Shown here: piece by piece, positions 47,183-59,205 of the stretch
How positions within the stretch are numbered: position 1 is the first letter of the stretch
Layout: every line of letters begins with the position of its first letter
Assembly (NCBI GenBank): GCA_030765065.1
Contig: CM060978.1
Span: forward strand, 218,135,498-218,199,497
Reading direction: 5' to 3'
DNA from: Deroplatys truncata
Taxonomy: Eukaryota > Arthropoda > Insecta > Mantodea > Mantidae
Length of the DNA: 64,000 nt
Notes under the pieces: generated by a model
The model's input: only the letters and a program-made list of their open reading frames with translations
Database searches by the model: none
Told to the model about the DNA's origin: nothing
Made by a program: the position numbers and the translations under genes

Positions 47183-48592
47183 TATTAAAAGCCAAAAGGG
47201 ATTTAAAGGTGATTATTATTATTGTAGCTTTATAGTTGAATTTTTCCATTTCAAGCTGCCAAGCTATTCGCAAATACAAGTTTTTTATACGGATTTTTTG
47301 GTCTCTTTTGTAATAAAACCATCATTATATGCTTCAAGAAAGGAAAACAAAAAAGCTATACCAGTTTCCTACGTCATTCAACCCCACTCTGTAATTACGA
47401 AGCAAACTAGGAAATCACAACACAAAATGTAAACATTCGCTTCAGACTAATCTCTTCACTGAAATGCTTGTTTGCTGGAACTAAACATCTGACAGTAGCG
47501 TTGAGAGAGTGAATAACGCAACATGGAGCTCGTGAATGACCCGAGGAGCCAGATGCTAGGGTTCAATCAGCGGTAATCACACTCGACAAGCAAATAAAAC
47601 TTTCATTAATAGTGATCTACGCCTGACAAGCGAAGTGCAATTAAAAAGCCTGAAACGAATAGAAAATGTGTAGGCATTCCAATTTTGCGGCTCTAAGTAA
47701 CTTATGTAGAATAATGACCTCAAAGGCTGTATACCCAGTTGTCCCCTCAATCTACATACATAAAATGAATACTGTTCACCGTTCCAAACGCACTAGACCC
47801 TGCTGGCATCACTTACCGTCATTTAATGTTGATCGGACTTTCCTTTGATCTATTTTTAAGTAACGTTGTCTACAAGTGTATAAAGCGTTAACAATATTGC
47901 TAATAAAATCCTATTGTAACCCCATTTATTTTAACACTTTTCAGTATTCGAAACAAAACTTTAGTTAGGTTTTTTATTTTTTTTTCCGTGATGGGGATGC
48001 ATTACTGCATTCGACCCCCAGCCGATGTGCAATGGCTAGGGGCATATGTGGTGTCCGCCGCTCTAACGCGGAATACCCACTAAAAAACCCTTCCACGTGT
48101 TAGTTGTGTATTGTTGTGTAAGTGCGTGAATTTTTACATTTTCTGGGTCCCGCATAGCAACGCGGTTAGTATGTGTATAGTTAATTTGCTGGCGTGCATT
48201 GCAGGTGAGCGGGATGTTAGGCTATTTAACGGACTTATGTACTTGAAACTGCATAAAAGTTTTTGGAATCTTATATTATTCACCTGAACGAGAGGTGTAG
48301 ACAGAGAGCAATGGTAGTTCTCAGGGGCACTAATATTAATGTATTGCCATGATGGTTTTTTGTTTAAAAAAATCAATGAATAATTAAATCAATGCAAAAT
48401 TAATATAATTTTTATATGCAGCATACAAAACGCTTCTATTGTGTTCATAAGGACTTTTTTTGTTATAACCTTGTTTATAACAATATCATAATAAAACCCA
48501 GGTGAGATTATGCTACAACCATCTTGACCAAAGCACCAAGGAGAGCGGTGTATTTTAGTCTGGGAATAGCCTAACTTAGTTGCACTACATTC
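47183..48592. other. No recognised feature
   Basis: No gene recognised. A GC-richer patch at about 47995-48220 has no motif I know. Confidence 0.4.
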
Positions 48593-50305
48593 TACTTTCT
48601 CTGCCACGAACCTTGTAGGTAAACGAGGTATTGTCTTCTATCCAAAAATTTGATGCCGAGATTTCAACGGTAATGCATTTTTTGAGAACCCCTGATATCA
48701 ACCCAAAAACATTTTTAGAAAAAATACCTTCTTTTGTGTGTGCGTGTATGTGTGTGTGTGTGTGTGTCTATGGACAACATAACTCAAAACGAAATGTCGG
48801 AAAAACACCAAACGTGGTATTTAACATCAGTACCCTCCAAAGATGCCACACGAGATTTTCAAGAAAACAACGGCATACCAAACTACCCTTTACATGTAAA
48901 AGTTTTCGTTATTTTTTAATTTCTCAAAAACAACGCAAACAATTTTGTTTAAGATACTTACGTAACAAATAAAATGTATATCTTGAAACCTTTGGGAATA
49001 GCCTGTGAAGTCTTCTTCATTAGGATGGAATTTTATATGATGTTGTTTAATTGGTAAGCCTTCAGAGATAGACAAAATCTTACTACACCAAAATGAAAAT
49101 CTCTTTAAAACACACATCTTATTTCCTGTAACTTTTGTTGTGGCATCAACTATGTGTGAGATATCCTTTGTATTGGTTTAATTTTTACTTTCTCTACTAC
49201 GTATCGTAGGTAAGTAGGGGAAGTATTGCATTCCACCAAAAAATTTGATACCGAGATTTCACTGGAAATACATGTTTTGAGGCCTCCTGAATCTAAAAAA
49301 GTGTTTTTGGAAACATGTCCGTGTGGATGTGTGTGTGTCTGTCTGTGTGTTTCTGTGAACAGCATAACTCAGAAACGAACAGTCGGATAAACACCAAACT
49401 TGGTATTTAGGTTCAGTATCTTCCAGAGATGAAACACAAAGGTTTTCAAGAAAATCCCCCACCCAAGATTACCCTTTACATGGAACATTTTTCGAAAATT
49501 TTAATTTTCTCAAAAATGGCTCTGAAAATTTTGATTAAAATATCATATATTTAAGATACTTTCATGACTAATAAAATGTATATCTTGAATTTTCTGGAAA
49601 TGTCCCTAAAAGTATTCTTCATTGTGAACGACTTTTGCATAACTGGTAAACCATAAGAGATAGACAAAAGTTTACTACACAAAAAATGTAGATCGCGTTA
49701 AAATACACAATTTATATCCTATACTATAAGCATTTTCGGGATATTGCTTGTTATTTCCTTAAATTTTCCAATACTTATACTTTTTCTCAAATGGGAATTC
49801 GTTATTCATTTTTTTTGTCCTGGTAATGCAAAGAGAATGGAATACTTCACATAGCAACCAGCTCTTAAAATATTTGACTATCGCTTAAAGCCTACCAATT
49901 CCCCTTGTATCTACAAGAAAATTAGCAATAAGATTAACATCTCGATATCTCGATTAACATGAAGCATATGGAGAATAAGCGTTTGTAGAAATAGTAGAGA
50001 AAGTCATCAGATTTTTTTCAGTACTTCATTCTTTTTTTCAATAGTTGCATACTCGCGATGTTATGGATAGAGTATGGAATTATAAGATCAGTTTATAGCG
50101 AACCGCTTTTAAAAATAACTTTGAATATCGCTATCCCCTTTGTACCTATAGCGAAACGTATAATGAAGGTATTTATGCCAAAATGTATCTCAATTAACTT
50201 GAAGTACATAGAAGCATACGCGTTTGTAACACTGGTTTGTAGAAGCTAGATAACACTAAACGATAGTGAGTAGAGAAAGTCATGTGAATGCATGCTTTAA
50301 GCTTT
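48593..50305 (+). repeat. T-run family repeat, old copy split by a younger one
   Basis: Left part 48593-49185 starts 'tactttctctgccacgaacc', has a GTGTGTGTGT core at about 48752-48766 and the 'aaaacaccaaacgtggtatt' block. Right part from about 50016 resumes with 'cagtacttcattc', which corresponds to the consensus 'caatactta...ttattc', and ends 'gtagagaaagtcatgtgaat'. The interruption is the younger copy 49186-50016. Its right end has the older 'cactatcg'-type sequence. Confidence 0.85.
49186..50016 (+). repeat. T-run family repeat, young nested copy
   Basis: 'tttttactttctctactacg' start and 'gtagagaaagtcatcagattttttt' type end (14 bases of the usual right end are missing). It lies inside a T-run of the older copy, and the older copy resumes immediately after its terminal T-run. 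Confidence 0.9.
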
Positions 50306-50425
50306 TTCGTTGTTATTTACCATATTAACAGATTGGTGTATTGTCATTTACAGGGAGGGCGCTAACTTCATTGATACATAATTAACCTTATTACCCTCCC
50401 TTCGTCGCTCTTGTTCACTTTCTGT

Positions 50426-50475
<50 letters not shown>

Positions 50476-51827
50476 TTTCAGTTAACCAATCAATGGCTGA
50501 TACAAATGACGGCGCCATTGAAGAAAGTTTGTTATTGTGTTCTTGACAGTCGACGTACAACAAAAGTCTTTGAATGGTATTACAGACTACCAATAGCTGC
50601 TTCTCTAAAGAGCGTTGAATTCTACTTTTAGCGGCGTAAAGGATAAATCAATTTATGGGGATAACAGGACTTTGCGCCAGCCGGCTGCAGCCCAGTAGTT
50701 CCCTGATGTATTTTCTAGTCACCAGGAGAAGAAGTATAAAGTTTTCAATGCAAAACACGAGTAAGTCGTTTTTCGTAGTTTTCACTTCATTTGAACAGAA
50801 CATACGCATAATATATAAGTAAATTATAATTTATTTACTACAAGTAATGTATAAGAGTTGATATAAAAATGATGATCGGCACTTTTTAAGCCGTATGCTT
50901 TACCTACTTCTTGTTGATTCTGCTGCCGTGATTTCGTAGCTCGTTCTATTGTCTCGTGCGCCAGCTACTTCAGTGGTAAGCTATGAGACCAGTCTCTCAG
51001 GGCACGCGTGGGCATATTGTTAAATGATAACACCAGTTTAAATTGTCACTAGGAGCTTATATCACACGAGCAGTACGTACCAGTGACGGTACCAGAGTAA
51101 AGTCGTAACAAAGTAAGTTTACTGGAAAGTATACCTAGAATGAATAATAGCAGGTTAATCTTCCAATGTATGCACAATTGTGTGCACGAAGGTGTGCACG
51201 AACGAATGTAAGCACCAGTGCCGGTACCAGAGAAAGTAACTCTGATTTAAAATTACACCCCTTTATTACTGTACGCTTTGCCTACATATCATACTCCCAT
51301 CAAATCATTCTTCACGTGCAACCAATACTTAAAACTTACGTGTGCCTCTTAATTTTGTTACCTCCCCTGGGTGGCTAATATCTCAGAATCTAAGTGCTTT
51401 TCTCTTTTCCAGAATTCTGTCTACGTGACCCTGCAAACGTACTGAACTAAACCTAACGGAACTCCCAGAATCTTTAAGCTAATGTGTTCGCTACTTCGGC
51501 TGATACTAATGAATTTCGCTAACCTGACTTCACTACTTTTATCTTTGCGAACAAACATTTCAACTCAAACTTGTTAACATTATACACTGATTTAATATAC
51601 GGGAATTATTTATTGGTTTTATTTCTTTATCTTACCATAATTTCTTTATTTAATAATTTATATCTCTCGTCAATAATTACGGTATCACTGTACATTCCAG
51701 TAATATGGAGGATTATAGTTCTTCGAAATAACATCTTACGTATTGAAAGAAACTGTATCTGTTACTTTAATAAATATTTTATAATATATTTGATAGACAA
51801 GCGTTTAATATTCTTTTTAATATAGTC
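50306..51827. other. No recognised gene; (CT)n microsatellite at 50427-50473
   Basis: A long pure CT run at 50427-50473 is the only notable item. Two similar phrases, 'accagtgacggtaccagag' near 51078 and 'accagtgccggtaccagag' near 51211, are repeated about 130 bases apart. No gene recognised. Confidence 0.5.
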
Positions 51828-52230
51828 AACTGAAAAATTCAACGCCAGAGCTGGGATTTGAACACTAGGCTAAGGTCTATTAAAAGTATAATTAATTTAT
51901 ATAATAATAATAAGAAAGTAAAACCTTAAAAAACCCAATTATCCAGCACTGAAGTACTTGCGATAGCAGGTCGCCGCTAAGATTGTCATCTCGAGTGAGA
52001 TGCCTTAGTGGTCTGTCTGTGAAACAACTTGAGTCAATTGGGGAATTCAATATCTCCCCGGCAGGTTGTCACACTAGCTCAATGGTTAGAGCAACGGGCG
52101 GGAGAACCGTGTTCAAATCCCGGCTGTGGCTTTTAATTTTTCTGTTGACTCTATATTAAAAACTTGGCAAGACCAGGCTAAGGTCTATTAAAGGTATAAT
52201 TAATTTATATAATAAAAAAGAAAAAATTTA
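51828..52230. repeat. Paired tRNA-like SINE pieces with direct and inverted repeats
   Basis: At 52081-52130 a tRNA-like sequence ('tagctcaatggttagagc' A box and 'gtgttcaaatcccggctg' B box) leads into 'ttttctgttgact'. At 51828-51872 the reverse complement of its second half occurs ('gagctgggatttgaacac'). Both are followed by the same stretch 'aggctaaggtctattaaa' and 'gtataattaatttatataat' in direct orientation (from about 51870 and 52172). The anticodon arm does not form and position 33 is not T, so it is a SINE head rather than a tRNA gene. Confidence 0.5.
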
Positions 52231-53094
52231 ATATTCTCTATTTTCAAATTGTCTCTTTTGTACCGCACCTTCTTTGTGGCTTTCAGAAATATTAAGTCTC
52301 CAGTTAAATCAGTTACTTATACTTTAGTTTTTACCTTAGAAAAATAGGTACTTTTATTGATATGAAAACACCATAGGAGAAGTATGTTTACAATTAGAAA
52401 ACTTAGAGGGAGAGGCGAGGTAGCGAGACAAAGAGATATGCGTATTGTGATTAACGAGATATACCAGCCTAGCTGCGTGTTGTGTTTGTGAAAATATTTG
52501 AGAATGTTATCAGTGCTATTTGCACTACAGCGGTTTTTTCACACTTAATGCAGATACTGTGCTTGCCATATAGTGCATAAATTATCTATGTATGTGTGCT
52601 ATACTTACCAATTACAACTAACAATAACAGAGAATTATGCGGTTGGAAAACAAATTTTCCAGATCGAGGAAAAGTTTAGAAAAAGAGAAATAGCGAAAGA
52701 AATTTGTTTCTGAGAATCTGTAAAACAATTCACAAGCATGTATTGCATTATATTCTTTTTTCACTGTTACATATATAACATATTTGGAAACTAAAACTAA
52801 CGTGGCTTAAATCAAACAACTGACGAAAACCTTTAGCTACTACATAAACTGATATCATAATGGATTCACACTTAATTATATAAGTGTCATAATGTTATTT
52901 ACAACTCGTAACAAAAAAAATGAAATTTTACAGCATGGTTACGTAGTCTGATAGCTATGGATTGAACTGCAAAATCCACTTCCCGTGATTACGTCCTTAC
53001 TCTGCAATAGCAAGAAAACAGTCTTACAAAAAGCAACTGCGAAGCATTCAGGCAAGAAGAACTGTGATAAAAACGTGAAAAACAAAAAGAAAAC

Positions 53095-53220
53095 AAAAGA
53101 CTGTCTCTGCGGTCGAGTAGTCAGCGTTATTGCTTCTTAACCCAGAGCTCCCGGGTTCAATTTCCGACTACGGTTAGAACCGTTCCCTACCAGAGTTTGG
53201 AAGTAAGTACGTTGGAGGGA
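53095..53220 (+). repeat. tRNA-derived SINE head
   Basis: 'tgcggtcgagtagtcagcg' (A-box-like) and 'cccgggttcaatttccgac' (B box) about 45 bases apart, running into 'ggaagtaagtacgttggagg' rather than a closing acceptor stem. Confidence 0.5.
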
Positions 53221-53889
53221 ATGTGTGTTTCGCTGAAAAAAGGTAAAACTCAACGATAACCCAAACTTCAACGAGTTTCAAACAGCATCAGTCGGTTCTC
53301 AAGCCAAAGCCTCCGATGTCTCCAGCGAAAGGACTTTTTCAATACAAAAACAAGAGATGTTAGGAACACGACTTGATTGGTTCTTAAATTGCATGGCATC
53401 CAATTCAATCAGGGTACTGAGTTTAAAGACATTATACTTTAAAGTTAATATTGCAACATACGTAATAACAAATCAACAAAATTAGGCCTCATTCATATGA
53501 AGAATTATGTGAACTCTAAAAGTCACGATGAGAAGTTGGGAAGAATACCAGAGAATATTTTTGATGTCGACAGTAACATTTCCATCTGATTTTATGCAAC
53601 ACTGTTTTCAGGTAAATTAATGACGTGGGAAGGTTTGCTTGTGATATTTCTTGGATGTAAATTTTATCACTGAAACGCCTTCACTTAAATAACAGTCGTT
53701 AAATATTTATGTGGAGTATCACTTTCCTGCAGGATTTAATGTATATTGAACTGGAATGTTTGGACCTCACAAAGAAGAGCTGAAATTTCATGTATCAAAT
53801 GACAACAGCAATGACAACAGATATGGGCCACTTAAAGAACAACTGAAATGTGTTGAAAAGTCAAACCAGAAAAAGTTAGCTTCCTCTAG

Positions 53890-55320
53890 GAGATGAGAGA
53901 ATGAAGAAGTATTTTTAGTTTTGATGGAAGAAATAGAGTTAGTACTAAGGAAAATGAAAAATGGGTAGGCAACAGGAGGCGATCGAGCTAGTTTAATCTA
54001 TGGGCGAAGGGAAGAAGAGAATTGTTTCCTTCACTGATATGATCAAAGAAGTTAAAGGGGACAAATTGTAGACAAATGAAGCTATAAAACGAATTGTTTC
54101 TTTATACATATGCAGTATAAAAATCGTGAATGCTCTGAGTGATTTTCAGCTCGAGACAGCTCGAAGGAAATCAAGGATAAGAAATGCAGTGATTTAAATA
54201 ATATTGGCAAGCATCTCATTTAGGAAAGTCCCACCGAGAACACTGAATCAATGCCTGCGTTCTAAGATTATGGGAATTAGAAGATGAATAGTTGAGCTTC
54301 AGGAAGGGAAAAGACATTAGAGATCCTATTTGACTGTTACGGACAATCGGCGAACATTATTTAAGGACAAGGAAGTGTAAGTGGCAATTATGGAGGGAGA
54401 GTATGCAGTAAAGTGGTATGAAATAGAAAGTAACAAGGCTTCTGCATCATTTATGTGTGAAGCAGCTAAGTAGATAAGGGTAGGGGAGGATGATTGAAAA
54501 GGAAATATAATATATAGGTAGAGAGGTATGATAGGAATACCGCCCATTACACACCTTGTTCAAAATCTGGGTGAAGGATTTGCGAAAAACGTGTTCCCAG
54601 AAACAGAGAGGATTGCTGGTAGGAGATAGAACAGTAGATGTTGTATACAGTAGACTGTAACTGCTAGTAGAAGAAACAACGAATGTAAGAAAGATGCTAA
54701 TGTGGACCTGTAAAGTCTATGGGAATGAAGATCAAAACAGAAAAAACAAAGACCATGGTTTTGGAAATAAAACAAAAACAATATATAATTATAGAGGAGC
54801 AATTTGAAAATAGATACTTAGCATGTACCACAAGTACCTAGTAATATGAGCTGTTGTAAATAGGAAAATCAGTAAGTTAGCGGAGATATCCTTTCTGGAC
54901 CCTTGAGGGAGACATTAGTGCAGCAATCTATGTGGAATGAGCCATTGTGTAGGTGTTGCGATGAACTGAGCAAAACCGATTGGAGGTATTTAAAATACGT
55001 ATATGAGGAATAATACAGCATTTGAAAGGAATAGACAAAGTAAGAAATGAGACTGCTTTAGAAAGAGTGCTCAAAAGAAGAACAATATTGAAAGGGAAGA
55101 GGAACAGAAACTGCCTGAGACACTCGTTAGAAGAAACTTCTTCCTAAAAATGTATTAGAAGGAATGTCATATAGTTTCCATCAAAGCAAAAATATTAGAT
55201 GATACACTCAGTTAGTATTAACAGTTCTTGTGCTGAGAAGAGAGTGACATTGCAGGAGGGAATAATGGAGGAAGCTGGATTGGCAACAAAGGACCTTTTC
55301 TTGGGAAGAAAGTTATAATT
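53890..55320 (+). pseudogene. Non-LTR (LINE) reverse transcriptase relic
   Basis: A very decayed reading contains, in the right order, segments typical of LINE reverse transcriptases. It shows LRKMKNG followed by ATGGD (the 'MKNGKATG.D' block, about 53950), then TLNQCLRSKIMGI (about 54240) and ELQEGKRH/FRKGK (the 'FGFRKGKSTRD' block, about 54298). After these come DNRRTLFKDKEV, then THLVQNLGEGFAKNVFPET...IAGRR (the 'FNIYLEDLVK...GGRRI' block, about 54550-54625), KTKTMVLEIK (the 'NANKTKTMV' block, about 54745) and NETALERVLKRRTILKGKRN (the 'RNEAVLERV' block, about 55045). The catalytic YADD box is not visible, apparently deleted. Dozens of stops make it an old relic. Confidence 0.6.
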
Positions 55321-55579
55321 GGACGAAATATCTCAACGTCAAAGACAAAGAGTGTAAACATTTAATTTGCAAACTCCTCTTCATAAAACCAAGCATTTCA
55401 AATTTAGAAAGGAAAAGTTGTGCATGAGCTTTGAAAAAGGGATTTGCTTCCTTATACGGAATTGTCAGGATTTTAGGAACTGGGCTTTATGGTCCATAAT
55501 CATTATTTGGCTCTTCGGACTCTCATCATATAATTGGCTGGAAACTCCCCATTTACACCAAGCTTGAGATTTGTTAACA

Positions 55580-55795
55580 ATTTGGGTAAAAGCAAGAAAG
55601 TAGTCCCGGGTCTTGAAAATTGCAGCTGGGAGGGGAAAGGTTGTGCTGACCACATGCCATCGACATTATTGAACTCTGCTTATGGTTTCCCATGCATATT
55701 GGGGCAGAGAAGACATCGATTACGGAGTAGTCCTAGGCCAATCGGGCTTTTGCACCCCGGAATAATTAGCCACTGGTCAGTCAGTCAGTAAGTTG
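55580..55795 (+). repeat. Possible LINE/SINE tail sequence
   Basis: 'gtcccgggtcttgaaaattg', 'cagctgggaggggaaaggtt' and 'gctgaccacatgcc' look like a dispersed 3' tail known to me from insect non-LTR repeats, ending in 'ggtcagtcagtcagta'. It follows the LINE relic but the link is not proven. Confidence 0.35.
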
Positions 55796-55856
55796 GAAAT
55801 CTACTTGCAATGAATTATTATTGGGTTGATGACTGTAATTTGATTATGTTTACTTA

Positions 55857-56783
55857 CTTTTTACTTTCTCTACTACGTATAGTAAGTAGGGGAAGTATTG
55901 TATTCCACCCAAAAATTCGATACCGAGATTTCACCGGAAATATATGTTTTGAGACCCCCTGAATCCAAAAAAAGCATTTTTGGAAACATGTCCGTGTGTG
56001 TGTCTGTGTGTCTGTGTGTGTGTCTGTGTGTCTGTGAACAGCATAACTCAGAAACGAACAGTCGGATAAACACCAAACTTGGTATTTAGGTTCAGTATCT
56101 TCCAGAGATGTGACACGAAGGTTTTAAAGAAAATCCCCCCACCACAGATTACCCTTTACATGGAACATTTTTCGAAAATTTTAAGTTTCTCAAAAATGGC
56201 TTTAACGATTTTGATTAAAATATCATATGTTTAAGATATTTTCAAGACAAATAAAATGTATATCTAGAATTTTCTGGGAATGTCTCCAAAAGTGTTCTTC
56301 ATTGTGAACGACTTTTGCATAACTGGTAAACCATAAGAGATAGACAAAATTGTACTACACAAAAATGTAGATCGCGTTAAAATACACAATTTATGTCATA
56401 TACATTTGTTTTGTTGAGTGAACCATTTTCGAGATATTGCTTGTTATTCCCTTAAATGTTTCAATACTTATTTTCCCAAATGGGAATTCGTTATTCATTT
56501 TTTTATCTTGTATATGAAAAGAGTATTACTCTGTGGCAAAGGGAATGGTGCTGTACCTAGCAACCAGCTATTAAGAGATATGTATGTGCTTAAAGGCTAC
56601 TATATTTCAATATTGCCCTTATAAATATATATTCCCCTTACATCTACAACAAAATTAGCAATAAGATAGAGTCTGCAAATGTTTATCTCGAGTAACATGA
56701 AGTAGATGGAGAATAAGCGTTCGTAAAAATAGTTTGTACAAGAGTAGAGAAAGTCATGTGAGTGTAACACATCAGATTTTTTT
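55857..56783 (+). repeat. T-run family repeat, full-length, plus strand
   Basis: Closest to the apparent consensus: 'tttttactttctctactacg' start, long GTGTGTCTGTG core (about 55990-56036), 'gagtattactctgtggcaaa' subgroup block, end 'acacatcagattttttta'. Confidence 0.92.
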
Positions 56784-57417
56784 ACATAATGTTAATACAA
56801 TCTTCCAGTGTAACCAAATCCGTGACTAATTTCATTAACATTTTAAGGCCAATATAAGTATGTATGAAGAAGTTGATACATTAAAGTACTTTTTCTGGAA
56901 TCGAGTGACACATTGTTTTAATGGTTGTATTTGCTGACTTGCTTATGTTAAACAGGACTGGATGGCTATCCATTGACAAAGTGTATCGTAGGAATGGTAA
57001 GTTATGTGTTTGAATCTGCAGCAAAACATGTTTCCATAAACTTTTTAGATCTTGTACATTTGTGTTGGTTAATTGCGTTGCAAAGATTCTTATGTTTGGT
57101 GCGTCAGCAGGTTAATTTCCAGGAAATCAACCTGCCTCAGAGATAAACACATGCAAGTATTTTTAAAGGGTTCTGTTCCTTGAAATAAACACGCAAGAGT
57201 AAGTAATTGCAGAAAAATGACCAAAAGCAGCGTTCATTTCCCCCTGTAGTGTTCAATATCTATGCTGCTAAACGTTTCTTCTTCCTCTTGTTCCAGGAGT
57301 TGAGTTTTAATACTAACGGAAAGTTTATTTCGGCTTTACTTAGTTGAGAAGGAACACTATTTGGCTCCTCGAATTGTCCTTCAAAGAGAAAGAATTTGAA
57401 GTAGTTTGTAATGAATT
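56784..57417. other. No recognised feature
   Basis: No gene recognised; it is the sequence downstream (in the minus direction) of the open frame 57418-58029. Confidence 0.4.
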
Positions 57418-58029
57418 TCATCTTTGTTGGACACTAGTGCAAGTGAATATGTTATGTTTATTTAGGTAATTCACAAGCGCCACCGGTATCAACGTTTTCG
57501 CATGTTGTTCTCTCCAAATTAGTTTTGACGTGCAGATAAGTCGACTATATTCTGAATTAACAGGCTGTATCGTTGCAAATGATTTGTTTTCTATTGGATT
57601 ATAAACGATTAGACCAAAACGGTGCAGAATTAGATGGTCAATTGTTTCCATAGTTGATAAATGTGGAGTATATCGAAAAGAGCACATACCAACTATGCTG
57701 TATACAAGAATAACAGAAATTGCTGTGAACATTCCAGTGAGCCGATCTCTGAAAATGGACGCCAATAGTTTTAAGTTAGTGTAGAGAAGATGGGAGTTGG
57801 TGATGATTATTACGGTTGGTTTCTGTCCTGCAGGACGGATTAACGAGAATCTCAACCCAAGAAGTGATATTGCAAAAGAAATATATGTACTGAGATCAAG
57901 GCCAAGACAAAGGTAGTGTTGTAGGAATGAACTCCCACACCTTTCAGTAGCGAGCAGGATGGATGAATAGGCAAAGGCATATGGATGATGAGAGCAGTGC
58001 TCAAAATGGTGCCACGACCAGTACCACTT
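57418..58029 (-). CDS. 204-codon open frame, possible ionotropic-receptor-like exon
   Basis: The longest frame in the window that does not belong to an identified mobile element. It is open from the T-run copy boundary (58029) to a TGA at 57418-57420, with no internal stop, and has no convincing ATG at its left edge, so its start is lost or lies in another exon. It contains two hydrophobic segments (CLGLDLSTYISFAISLLGL and MFTAISVILVYSIVGMCSF). The second is followed by RYTPHLSTMETIDHLI and FGLIVYNP, which resembles the segment after the second membrane helix of insect ionotropic receptors (S-x-L-T...I-x-T-x-E-x-L). The C-terminus after it (LICTSKLIWREQHAK) does not include a clear third membrane helix. 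The family call is tentative; it could be a fragment of another membrane protein or chance. Confidence 0.35.
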   Translation of the reverse strand, partial: KWYWSWHHFEHCSHHPYAFAYSSILLATERCGSSFLQHYLCLGLDLSTYISFAISLLGLRFSLIRPAGQKPTVIIITNSHLLYTNLKLLASIFRDRLTGMFTAISVILVYSIVGMCSFRYTPHLSTMETIDHLILHRFGLIVYNPIENKSFATIQPVNSEYSRLICTSKLIWREQHAKTLIPVALVNYLNKHNIFTCTSVQQR

Positions 58030-58889
58030 AAAAAATCCGATGTGTTACACTCACATGACTTTCTCTACTCTTGTGCAAACTATTCTTACAAACGCTTATT
58101 CTCCATATGCTTCTTGTTAATCGAGATATCGAGATGTTAATCGTATTGCTAATTTTCTTGTAGATGCAAGGGGAATATGGTAGGTTTTAAGCGATAGTCA
58201 AATATTTTAACGCTGGTTGCTATGTGGAGTATTCCATTCTCTTTGCATATCCAGGACCAAAAAAAAATGAATAACGAATTTGAGAAAAAGTATAAGTATT
58301 GGAAAATTTAATGGAATAACAAGCAATATCTCGAAAATGGTTCACTCAACAAAAAAAATGTATATGACATGAATTGTGTATTTTAACCCGATCTACATTT
58401 TTTTTGTGTAGTAAAATGTTGTCTATCTCTTATGGCTTACCAGTTATGCAAACGTCGTTCACAATGAAGAATACTTTTGGAGACATTTCCAGAAAATTCA
58501 AGATACACATTTTATTTGTCATGAAAATATCGTAAACATATGATATTTTAATCAAAATCGTTAGAGCCAGTTTTGAGAAAATTAAAATTTTCGAAAAATG
58601 TTCCATGTAAAGGGTAATTTGGGGTGGGGGATTTACTTGAAAACCTTTGTGTCACATCTCTGGAAGATACTGAACCTGAATACCAAGTTTGGTGTTTATC
58701 CGACTGTTCGTTTCTGAGTTATGCTGTTCACAGACACACAGGCACACACACGGACATGTTTCCAAAAATGCCATTTTTGGATTCAGGGGGTCTGAAAACA
58801 CGTATTTCCGGTGAAATATCGGTATCGAATTTTTGGGTGGAATACAATACTTCCCCTACTTACTATACGTAGTAGAGAAAGTAAAAAAT
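58029..58889 (-). repeat. T-run family repeat, full-length, minus strand
   Basis: 'aaaaaatccgatgtgttaca' start, 'ctcttgtgcaaactattctt', and the end 'actatacgtagtagagaaag' plus 'taaaaa'. Its left boundary coincides with the point at which the 204-codon open frame is cut. Confidence 0.92.
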
Positions 58890-59205
58890 TCTCTCACTAT
58901 AAGCGAAATTTAGCACCAATCCTAATTCAAGGTTATCATCCCTGCTTAATTCATAGAACTTCTGAATGCCGTGTCTGAGATCACTCCATCAGACTACACC
59001 TTTCCGTTTCTTCTATTTTTCTAGAATGAACCTGCATTTAGAACAAACAGAGACAAATAAACATACGTAACATACATAGTAAACACGAGAAAAAGAAACG
59101 AATACCGACTTAGCAGTTGAAAAAAGCTTAAATACTTTTGACGATTTCCACCAATAATAAATAATATTTTGGGGCACACAAATTGCATGTTTGGAGATAA
59201 CTGCA
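58890..59205. other. No recognised feature
   Basis: Sequence beyond the T-run copy. Read on the minus strand, a frame ending FAYSERIF runs up to the insertion, preceded by a TGA about 40 codons upstream; it may or may not have been joined to the 57418-58029 frame. Confidence 0.3.

Noticed and set aside
50427..50473. CRISPR-like or regulatory repeat array
   Set aside because: It is a simple CT microsatellite with no spacers; GT and CA runs elsewhere are cores of the T-run family.
52081..52135. Candidate tRNA gene
   Set aside because: A and B boxes and most of the acceptor stem are present, but the anticodon arm cannot form with a normal loop and the position before the anticodon is not T. 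It runs into repeat sequence, so a SINE head is more likely.
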